A stretch of 5,070 bases of DNA from an uncultured Clostridia bacterium (GTDB taxonomy: Bacteria; Bacillota; Clostridia; UMGS1883), in the NCBI GenBank assembly GCA_947624455.1, contig CANQKL010000126.1, positions 1 to 5,070 on the forward strand. The letters run 5' to 3'. A program made the translations under genes and the position numbers. Shown one piece after another: positions 1 through 4,671 of this stretch (position 1 is the stretch's first letter; every line of letters starts with the position of its first letter). The notes beneath the pieces are model-generated. The model saw only the letters and a list, made by a program, of their open reading frames with translations, was not told the origin of the DNA and did not search any database.

Positions 1-1
1 T

Positions 2-505
2 CTCCGGCTGGTGGCCCATATTGTGAAAAAATATGCCGACGCTTCCTCTGGGGACGATCTCATATCCATAGGCACTATTGGCCTGATAAAGGGCGTCAAC
101 ACCTTTGACCGGGAGAAAAACAGCAAGCTCGCCAGCTACATTTCCCGCTGCATCGAGAACGAGATACTCATGTACTTTCGCCGGGAAAAGAAGTATGCGG
201 GCCAAGTCTCCCTTCAGGAACCGATTGGCCACGATGACGACGGCAACGAGGTCAGCTTGATGGACATTCTCCAGGCCGAGACAGACGATATCTGTGAGGA
301 AATGGACAAAAACAACCTTATCCGTAAGGTTATATATAAGGTGAAAAACCTGCTGACCCAGCGGGAACGGGAAATAATCCTCCTGCGCTACGGCCTCGGG
401 GGACGGGAACCCCTTACCCAGCGGGAGGTGGCGGGCAGGCTTGGGATAAGCCGATCCTATGTTTCGAGAATTGAGAAAAAGGCTCTCTGCCGATTGAGAG
501 ACTGA
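2..505 (+). CDS. sigK: RNA polymerase sporulation sigma factor SigK, 5' end missing
   Basis: A sigma-70 family factor; in Bacillus and Clostridia SigK directs late mother-cell transcription (coat, cortex and spore maturation genes). The reading frame is open from base 2 and codes Leu-Arg-Leu before the GTG at 11. That GTG is therefore an internal valine of the conserved LRLVAHIVKKY segment, not the start; roughly the first 60 residues are expected to lie upstream. Counting that valine as 1, region 2 runs through DLISIGTIGLIKG (16-28) and the core-binding and -10 reading part around RCIENEILMYFRR (46-58). Region 4 begins near LTQRERE (115-121), with the helix-turn-helix TQREVAGRLGISRSYVSRIE at 136-155. 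The stretch EPIGHDDDGNEVSL (70-83) resembles SigK (VSLHDPIGQDKEGNEISL in B. subtilis, from memory) more than SigE. The tail stops at RLRD, shorter than the basic tail of B. subtilis SigK. The rnhA gene follows after 15 nt. No sign of a skin-type insertion is visible in the part present. Confidence 0.9.
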   Translation, partial: LRLVAHIVKKYADASSGDDLISIGTIGLIKGVNTFDREKNSKLASYISRCIENEILMYFRREKKYAGQVSLQEPIGHDDDGNEVSLMDILQAETDDICEEMDKNNLIRKVIYKVKNLLTQREREIILLRYGLGGREPLTQREVAGRLGISRSYVSRIEKKALCRLRD

Positions 506-520
506 CGAGGTAACTGACGT

Positions 521-985
521 ATGAAAAAGATCGAGCTGTACACGGACGGAGCTTGCAGCGGCAACCCCGGAAGGGGCGGCTATGGGGCGATACTTCGCTA
601 TAACGGAGTGGAGAAGGTTTTTTCCCGGGGTTACAGGCTTACCACAAATAACCGAATGGAACTGCTGGGCGCGATAGTCGGCCTGGAGGCCCTTAAGGAA
701 CCGTGCCAGGTCGAGCTTTACAGCGACTCCAAATATCTGACCGACGCGGTCAACAAGGGCTGGGTCTACGGCTGGCGAAAAAAGGGCTGGAAAAAGTCCG
801 ACGGCAAACCCGCCCTCAATGTGGATCTGTGGGAGCGGCTCCTGGCGCTGACGGAGATACATAAGGTCACTTTTATCTGGGTCAAGGGCCACGCCGGACA
901 CCCGGACAACGAGCGCTGCGATAAACTGGCCGTCGCCGCCTATAACGGCGAGAATTTGGAGAAAGACGAAAATTACGGGGACTGA
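521..985 (+). CDS. rnhA: Ribonuclease HI
   Basis: Endonuclease that cuts the RNA strand of RNA:DNA hybrids (R-loops, primers) in the cytoplasm with Mg2+ or Mn2+. At 154 residues it matches the 155-residue E. coli enzyme. The full active site is visible: Asp9 in ELYTDGACSGNPG, Glu47 in NNRMELLGA, Asp69 in LYSDSKYLTDA and Asp134 in DNERCDKLA, with the product-release histidine His124 in VKGHAGHPDNE. A basic handle region containing GWRKKGWKKSDGK (84-96) is present, so this is the E. coli-like form rather than the handle-less archaeal-like type. No N-terminal hybrid-binding domain is fused. The ATG at 521 has GAGG at 507-510, a slightly long but usable spacing. The gene is close behind sigK and probably co-transcribed with it; the family role is housekeeping, so the pairing need not be functional. 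Confidence 0.96.
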   Translation: MKKIELYTDGACSGNPGRGGYGAILRYNGVEKVFSRGYRLTTNNRMELLGAIVGLEALKEPCQVELYSDSKYLTDAVNKGWVYGWRKKGWKKSDGKPALNVDLWERLLALTEIHKVTFIWVKGHAGHPDNERCDKLAVAAYNGENLEKDENYGD

Positions 986-1012
986 ACCGGCGGACTCAAA
1001 GGTTCCACGGTA

Positions 1013-1042
1013 TTGACAAAAAATCACCTCTGAACATATTAT
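1013..1042 (+). promoter_or_regulatory. Promoter of the LysM/L,D-transpeptidase gene
   Basis: TTGACA at 1013-1018 and TATTAT at 1037-1042 are separated by 18 bp, close to the SigA consensus. The same bases can be read as a SigK-type promoter: AC at 1016-1017, a 17-nt spacer, then CATA-TTA-TG at 1035-1043 against the B. subtilis SigK consensus AC...CATAnnnTA, with one mismatch in the fixed bases. A start about 7 nt after the -10 falls near 1049, giving a leader of about 13 nt that begins at the Shine-Dalgarno sequence. Motifs are seen directly; which sigma factor is used is inference. Confidence 0.65.
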
Positions 1043-1061
1043 GTGTTCAGAGGTGATTTTT
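1019..1061. repeat. Perfect 18-bp inverted repeat spanning promoter and RBS
   Basis: The left arm 1019-1036 and right arm 1044-1061 pair at all 18 positions around the 7-nt loop TATTATG (1037-1043). The left arm fills the whole -35/-10 spacer, the loop contains the -10 box, and the right arm contains the Shine-Dalgarno AGAGGTGA (1049-1056) and ends in five T residues directly before the ATG at 1062. With an A-rich left flank and a T run on the right it resembles a bidirectional intrinsic terminator for rnhA. It could equally act as an operator dyad, or as a hairpin that hides the ribosome binding site in read-through transcripts. The structure is certain from the sequence; the role is not. 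Confidence 0.9.
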
Positions 1062-1922
1062 ATGGAGTGTGTAGAATACTATACCGTCAGAGCCGGAGAC
1101 AGCCTTTTCCTCATAGGCCGAAGGCTGGGAGTCTCCGTTGACCGGCTGCTGGAGCTGAATCCCGACGTGGATCCGGACAATCTAACGGTGGGACAGAGGA
1201 TATGCGTTCGGGCCGATGGGTCCGCCGGAGAGCAAAGTCCCGGAGTAAGCTGCCCCATCGGCACAGTGCCGTATACGGTTCAGCCGGGGGATACGATGGA
1301 AAGGATAGCCATGAGGTTCGCCACCACCGTTGAGACTATAAAGGAACACAATCCTGACGCCGACCCCCTGAACCTTCAGGTGGGACAAAGGCTTTGCATC
1401 TCACAACCGGTGGGGGACACTCCCCCCTGTCAGCAGCAGAATTATTACGTGATTCGCAGGGGCGACACCGTAGGAGCCATCGCCGCCGCCTTTGGAGTCA
1501 GCACGAGGGAGCTGCTGACTGCTAACCCGACCATTGTGCCGGAAAATCTCCGAATCGGTCAGGTTATATGCATCCCGCAAGCCCCCTCGCCTGTGGAAAT
1601 AGTTATAAACATTGACGCAAAACGGCTGACCGTTTATAAAAACGGGAGGATCTTCCGCCAATACGTTGTGGCTACGGGCAAGGAGGAAACGCCCACGCCC
1701 ACGGGAGTTTTCACCGTGATCAACAAGCAGGTGGACCCGGGCGGCCCCTATGGGACACGCTGGCTGGGTCTGAGCCGCCGAGGATACGGGATTCATGGAA
1801 CAAATGATCCGTCCTCTATTGGAAAAAGCGCCTCGAACGGCTGTGTGCGTATGTTTAACGAGGATGTGGAGGCACTGTTCGATATCGTGCCTGTGGGGAC
1901 GATTGTAAGGATATTGCCGTGA
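1062..1922 (+). CDS. Three-LysM protein with YkuD-type L,D-transpeptidase domain, no signal peptide
   Basis: Predicted peptidoglycan-binding L,D-transpeptidase, forming 3-3 cross-links or related transfers in cell or spore wall. The ATG at 1062 is chosen because AGAGGTGA sits 5 nt upstream; an in-frame ATG at 1041 has no ribosome site and lies in the hairpin loop. The product is 286 residues. LysM domains lie at about 6-50 (YYTVRAGDSL), 71-114 (YTVQPGDTM) and 128-172 (YYVIRRGDTV). The YkuD domain covers about 178-286, with His245 in GIHGTN and the signature SNGCVR holding Ser258, catalytic Cys261 and Arg263. Each LysM ends in an I/L-C-V/I motif (Cys48, Cys112, Cys170) and another Cys lies before each domain or in its linker (Cys3, Cys64, Cys123). 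There is no signal peptide or membrane segment: LysM begins at residue 6. B. subtilis YkuD is likewise a leaderless LysM plus L,D-transpeptidase protein linked to sporulation, so a spore cortex or coat role is plausible here beside sigK, though inferred. Confidence 0.93.
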   Translation: MECVEYYTVRAGDSLFLIGRRLGVSVDRLLELNPDVDPDNLTVGQRICVRADGSAGEQSPGVSCPIGTVPYTVQPGDTMERIAMRFATTVETIKEHNPDADPLNLQVGQRLCISQPVGDTPPCQQQNYYVIRRGDTVGAIAAAFGVSTRELLTANPTIVPENLRIGQVICIPQAPSPVEIVINIDAKRLTVYKNGRIFRQYVVATGKEETPTPTGVFTVINKQVDPGGPYGTRWLGLSRRGYGIHGTNDPSSIGKSASNGCVRMFNEDVEALFDIVPVGTIVRILP

Positions 1923-1943
1923 TAATAGGGCATTAAATATTGA

Positions 1944-3020
1944 CTACTTTCCCGCAGCTTTAAGTATATTGGCCTGGTGACCGCTATCAACCGACCCGGT
2001 GTTGTGACGGGTAGAGCCGTAGAAATGGATATCGAAGTGACCGCTGGCATCGTTGCCCTTTACGTAATCGTAGTTCAGGCCGGGGCCGTAATCGTCGCTG
2101 CGCCAGTCGGTCCAGACGCCGCCGGGCGCCCATTCGTTGCCAGCGTGGAACATACCGGCCGCGCTGGCGGCGATTTTTCTACCCTTATATGTAATTATGA
2201 CGGAACGCTTGCCCCAGTTAAAGCTGCCGCCCCAGATCTCCTTGAGCTTAGCGGTATCGGCGGCTGTGAGAGTCTCGCAGTCCGCGTGATTGGAACCCAC
2301 TGTCCGTTTCGCGGTGAAGCTTTTCCCCGTGGTCAGGTCAGTCACTGTGAACACCGCCCCTATGGGGATCACGTATTGGGCCTCGGTCCACCAGTCCAGA
2401 AGCTCGCCGTATCCTTCGGGAGCGGGCTTTACGGGTACATTGTGGACAGGCACTGTCAGTACCGTGCCGTCCTTGACGCGGCTGTTTTCGTTCAGCCCGT
2501 TGGCGCTGAGCAGCTCGTCAAAGGGAATACCACATTCTATGGCTATGTTCCAGAGGGTGTCGCCAGATTTCACGGTGTAGGTAGTATATGTAATGTATGG
2601 CCCGTTCCCTTCGGCGGGAGCGTCAGGAACCGAGGGCTTGGTCTGCTGGGGGGCGGAGCCGTTCCCCGAAGGAATCTTCACCCTGTCGCCAATGTTCAGC
2701 ACGCTGTTTTCGTTCGCTCCGTTTGCATTTAGCAAATCCTGTAGGTTTACGGAGTACCACTGGGCTATGAGCCAGTAGGTGTCGCCCTTGCCGACGACGT
2801 GAACCTTTTCTTTCTCGGGAACGATCACCCTGTCGCCAATGTTCAGCACGCTGTTTTCGTCCGCACCGTTCGCCTTTAGCAACTCCTGCAGGCTCACCGA
2901 ATACTTCTGGGCTATGAGCCAGTAGGTGTCCCCTTTTTGGGCCGTATGTACGGCCGCCAGAGCCGGATGGCTCATCAGCGCAAAGGCGGTAAACATGGAA
3001 ATCAATTTTTTGTGTTTCAA
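1944..3020 (-). CDS. Secreted three-LysM protein with His-rich C-terminal domain of uncertain function
   Basis: A 358-residue exported, cell-wall-binding protein. The start is taken as the TTG at 3020-3018: on the minus strand AAAGGAG ends 7 nt before it, and it gives a proper signal peptide (Lys2, Lys4, Lys5, hydrophobic core 6-16, cleavage near ALA22). A start further upstream would put 14 polar residues before the signal. LysM1 is about 25-68, LysM2 about 73-117 and LysM3 about 148-191, after a Pro-rich linker (118-147). LysM1 and LysM2 agree at 33 of 40 aligned positions; LysM3 is diverged (SGDTLWNIAIECGIPFDELL). The C-terminal part, about 203-358, starts GYGELLDWWTEAQYVIPIGA and carries NHADCETL (244-251), GMFHAGNE (289-296), GHFDIHFYGSTRH (327-339) and DSGHQ (345-349). 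I recall similar C-termini in Clostridia LysM proteins but know no established activity; clustered His and Asp suggest metal binding or hydrolysis. It is convergent with the transpeptidase gene (21-nt gap, no clear terminator). Confidence 0.88.
   Translation of the reverse strand: MKHKKLISMFTAFALMSHPALAAVHTAQKGDTYWLIAQKYSVSLQELLKANGADENSVLNIGDRVIVPEKEKVHVVGKGDTYWLIAQWYSVNLQDLLNANGANENSVLNIGDRVKIPSGNGSAPQQTKPSVPDAPAEGNGPYITYTTYTVKSGDTLWNIAIECGIPFDELLSANGLNENSRVKDGTVLTVPVHNVPVKPAPEGYGELLDWWTEAQYVIPIGAVFTVTDLTTGKSFTAKRTVGSNHADCETLTAADTAKLKEIWGGSFNWGKRSVIITYKGRKIAASAAGMFHAGNEWAPGGVWTDWRSDDYGPGLNYDYVKGNDASGHFDIHFYGSTRHNTGSVDSGHQANILKAAGK
2670..2948 (-). repeat. Tandem 147-bp repeat encoding LysM1 and LysM2
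   Basis: The two N-terminal LysM modules repeat with a 147-bp (49-codon) period. Two blocks are identical at the DNA level: 2678-2713 with 2825-2860 (36 bp) and 2760-2783 with 2907-2930 (24 bp). Identity includes synonymous positions, which points to a fairly recent tandem duplication or to gene conversion. The third LysM is not part of it. Such a repeat could expand or contract by recombination. Confidence 0.9.
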
Positions 3021-3042
3021 ATTTATTCTCCTTTCAGATTTG

Positions 3043-3059
3043 GTAACACCATTGTAACA
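3043..3059 (-). promoter_or_regulatory. WalR-like direct repeat (TGTTAC-N5-TGTTAC) before the secreted LysM gene
   Basis: On the minus strand TGTTAC occurs twice with exactly five bases between (plus-strand GTAACA at 3054-3059 and 3043-3048). This fits the published WalR/YycF box TGT(A/T)A(A/T/C)-N5-TGT(A/T)A(A/T/C) at every fixed position and has the one-helical-turn spacing of OmpR-family regulators. It lies 23 nt before the TTG start and overlaps the likely -10, so repression would be expected if it is used. WalR is known to control LysM-type wall hydrolases in B. subtilis. Binding here is inference. Confidence 0.45.
3051..3059 (-). promoter_or_regulatory. Extended -10 promoter element for the secreted LysM gene
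   Basis: Minus-strand TGTTACAAT is an extended -10 (TGnTATAAT with one mismatch in the hexamer). No good -35 is seen 16-19 bp upstream, as is common for extended -10 promoters. A start about 7 nt further would fall near 3044 and give a leader of about 24 nt containing the ribosome site at 3028-3034. Confidence 0.45.
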
Positions 3060-3199
3060 CAAAAGTTCCCGGATTTCTCCATGTAAATGTTTGCAGCGGA
3101 CACAGAAAACGGCTCTGACGCCTGCATTTGTGTGAAAACCGTCAATTTTTTTCCTAAGCGCAGGATATCATGCCAGAAATTACATTAGCTACTTGTAAT

Positions 3200-3220
3200 A
3201 TTGTACAAAAATTGAACAAT
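3200..3220. repeat. Operator-like 9-bp dyad
   Basis: ATTGTACAA (3200-3208) and TTGAACAAT (3212-3220) are inverted copies around AAA, pairing at 8 of 9 positions; the left arm itself contains the 8-bp palindrome TTGTACAA. It lies about 50 bp upstream of the first + strand promoter, a typical site for an activator or for a regulator shared by divergent genes. It could be chance in AT-rich DNA. Confidence 0.4.
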
Positions 3221-3267
3221 AGATTTAGGTAGTTTTAACAATTTAATAAAAAAACAAAAAAACATTA

Positions 3268-3296
3268 TTTACATATTGGGGATTGTATTGTATAAT
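3268..3296 (+). promoter_or_regulatory. Distal SigA-type promoter (P1) of the secreted-protein genes
   Basis: TTTACA (3268-3273), a 17-bp spacer and a perfect TATAAT (3291-3296): five of six -35 bases and all -10 bases match consensus. Transcription would start near 3303, leaving a leader of about 167 nt before the ATG at 3470. A perfect dyad ATATGT-T-ACATAT at 3323-3335 lies shortly after the predicted start and could be an operator. Confidence 0.65.
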
Positions 3297-3322
3297 AAAC
3301 TTATATCATAGCGTGAGTTAGG

Positions 3323-3335
3323 ATATGTTACATAT
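3323..3335. repeat. Perfect 6-1-6 dyad downstream of P1
   Basis: ATATGT (3323-3328) and ACATAT (3330-3335) are perfect inverted copies around a single T. It sits about 20 bp after the predicted P1 start, where a repressor would block elongation. The region is AT-rich, so a chance dyad is possible. Confidence 0.35.
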
Positions 3336-3364
3336 ATTTAACAAAAAAATTTTTGATTTTGCTA

Positions 3365-3393
3365 TTGCAATTTTTAAAAATTTGCTGTAAAAT
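3365..3393 (+). promoter_or_regulatory. Proximal SigA-type promoter (P2) of the secreted-protein genes
   Basis: TTGCAA (3365-3370), 17 bp, TAAAAT (3388-3393): good matches at both boxes with ideal spacing. The start would be near 3400, giving a leader of about 70 nt. The spacer and its edges form a near-palindrome (GCAATTTTT facing AAAAATTTGC, 3367-3385), which may be just AT-rich sequence or a regulator site. With P1 it makes a tandem promoter arrangement. Confidence 0.55.
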
Positions 3394-3455
3394 ATGTATG
3401 TGACATTACCAAAATGTGAACGCTTCGTTAAAATTTATTCCACAACAGTCTTATT

Positions 3456-3462
3456 AGGAGGG
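3456..3462 (+). promoter_or_regulatory. Strong ribosome binding site
   Basis: AGGAGGG, a near-complete anti-16S match, sits 7 nt before the ATG at 3470. It fixes the start of the 393-residue secreted protein and suggests efficient translation. Confidence 0.85.
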
Positions 3463-3469
3463 ACTTTCA

Positions 3470-4651
3470 ATGAGAAACAGTACCAGTACTAAGTTGATCG
3501 TCGCTTTGCTTGCTTTCGTCCTCGCTTTCAACGTGGGCGTATTTGCGCAGGCCGACGGCGACGATGTGGGAATGGTGTTCGACTTTGTCGATGCGCCTAA
3601 CGAGCTGGAAGATGAGGTCGCCGTTGACTTCGGTATTTCTGACGGACTCGAGCTTCCCGCTTTGGAGGAGGACGCGGAGATTATGGCTGTCAACAACGGC
3701 CAGGTGGTCGCTCCCGGCAGAGTTATCGAATACAATGGCCGTACATACCGTGTTATCGGTCAGCAGAATATGATGACCGCCCTGGGCGACGGTTCCTTCA
3801 GTTCTATGCCCAGCCCGTATTCCACAAACAGCGATAGAAACGTTTCTCCAGATGGTACCTTTATCAGTACCAATGACGGCACTATTGTTACTAACGATGG
3901 CCACGACGCCCCCGGCTGCTTTGAGTTTACCGGCGGTATCGTTATCTGGAGATGCGGCGCCAGCACCTTTTCCTCCGACAAGTATTACGTATATTCCGGC
4001 TGGTTCAAGTTCGACAAGAACGCCGACATCGTAAACGGCGAGCGTAAGCTCGCGGGTACTACCGACGTGGACACCCACAGCGTACACTACAACGAGATCG
4101 GCCGTAAGATCGAAAAGACTGGCGATTGGCAGCAGGATTTCTGCGTGTTTAACGGAAACGACGATTACAGATTCCTCTACCTCCAGTACACCGGCAGCGG
4201 AGCTATACGTCTGGATGATATGATGATTTATGAGGTAGAGCCTATTCCCACCTTCACCATTGAGGGCAGCCCCCTTCTTGAGGAGACTGACACCTGGGAT
4301 GTCTATACCGATTATATTCCGAAGTCCGGCGTAGACTACAACTATGTGATCAAGTATCAGTCCAACGTTACCAAATCCAGCAACCTTAACGGCGTACTCA
4401 TCCTGTTCAAGGACAACAAGCTTTACAAGATAAGCCAGTCCACAGCAGGTATGCGGACGGCGGTCATAACCGACGCGGGCGAACTGGTTTCCGGCGAGGG
4501 CGCTATTCCGATACCGTTCACCATTGACAGCGGCGAAGACATATCCCGGTACTCGTGCTTAGGCTACATCTGTGACGGCGACGATCCATTCAATATCCTT
4601 GGCGCCGCCTCGGATAGCTACCCCAAGCTGTTTACCGGCGCGCAGCAGTAA
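3470..4651 (+). CDS. Secreted acidic protein with CBM-like beta-sandwich region, function unknown
   Basis: A 393-residue exported protein that I cannot assign to a named family. The signal peptide is clear (Arg2, Lys8, hydrophobic 9-25, cleavage after AQA28 or A26). Residues 29-83 hold 16 Asp/Glu and no Lys/Arg, an unusually acidic segment. Residues about 85-256 look like a jelly-roll carbohydrate-binding fold of the CBM4/9 kind: GDGSFSS near 106-112, GCFEFTGG at 149-156, YYVYSGWFKFD at 172-182, DWQQDFCVF at 219-227 and the closing strands AIRLDDMMIYEVE at 245-257, a pattern typical of those modules. Residues about 260-393 form another beta-rich region (YTDYIPKSGVDYNYVIKY, 279-296) of unknown type. 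There is no sortase motif, SLH domain, lipobox or C-terminal membrane helix, so it is either released or held by another protein. Tandem promoters and a strong ribosome site suggest high expression. A second secreted-protein gene follows 20 nt downstream, very likely in the same operon. The CBM-like reading is pattern recognition, not a proven match. Confidence 0.88.
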   Translation: MRNSTSTKLIVALLAFVLAFNVGVFAQADGDDVGMVFDFVDAPNELEDEVAVDFGISDGLELPALEEDAEIMAVNNGQVVAPGRVIEYNGRTYRVIGQQNMMTALGDGSFSSMPSPYSTNSDRNVSPDGTFISTNDGTIVTNDGHDAPGCFEFTGGIVIWRCGASTFSSDKYYVYSGWFKFDKNADIVNGERKLAGTTDVDTHSVHYNEIGRKIEKTGDWQQDFCVFNGNDDYRFLYLQYTGSGAIRLDDMMIYEVEPIPTFTIEGSPLLEETDTWDVYTDYIPKSGVDYNYVIKYQSNVTKSSNLNGVLILFKDNKLYKISQSTAGMRTAVITDAGELVSGEGAIPIPFTIDSGEDISRYSCLGYICDGDDPFNILGAASDSYPKLFTGAQQ

Positions 4652-4671
4652 GCTGAGAAAGGAGAATGAAA

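Larger units (their letters stand above)
3063..3469. other. AT-rich divergent intergenic region
   Basis: No gene is supported here. The left part (3063-3170) has mixed composition; from about 3180 to 3440 the DNA is very AT-rich with A and T runs, unlike the coding sequence on both sides. It lies between divergently transcribed genes and holds two + strand promoters and several dyads listed separately. No riboswitch, tRNA or small open frame with a ribosome site was recognised. Confidence 0.7.

Noticed and set aside
11..505. GTG at 11 as the start of the sigma factor gene
   Set aside because: The frame is open further left and codes a conserved LRL before it; the GTG is an internal Val of a region 2 motif, so the gene is simply cut by the window edge.
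1041..1061. ATG at 1041 as the start of the LysM/transpeptidase gene
   Set aside because: It has no ribosome site, lies at the hairpin loop and overlaps the -10 box, while the ATG at 1062 has a well-spaced SD.
1923..1943. Intrinsic terminator between the convergent genes
   Set aside because: Only 21 nt, with no stem of useful length or T run.
1977..2732. 251-codon open frame on the + strand inside the secreted LysM gene
   Set aside because: Antisense to a well-supported gene, low-complexity Gly/Val-rich product, no ribosome site or family pattern; a shadow frame.
3021..3062. TTG at 3062 as the start of the secreted LysM gene
   Set aside because: It would add 14 polar residues before the signal peptide and lacks a ribosome site; the TTG at 3020 has AAAGGAG 7 nt upstream.
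3419..3429. AACG-CTT-CGTT mini hairpin in the leader
   Set aside because: A 4-bp stem is too short to support a function and is expected by chance.
3303..3469. Riboswitch in the long P1 leader
   Set aside because: The leader is A/T-run rich, without the conserved cores or stems of riboswitches I know and without a terminator hairpin before the SD.
3467..4087. 206-codon open frame on the - strand inside the 393-residue protein gene
   Set aside because: Antisense shadow: no ribosome site, no signal or domain, Val/Gly-rich product, opposite to a gene with a signal peptide and strong SD.
4666..4671. ATG at 4666 as the start of the last gene
   Set aside because: Only 1 nt from GGAG; the ATG six bases later has ideal spacing.
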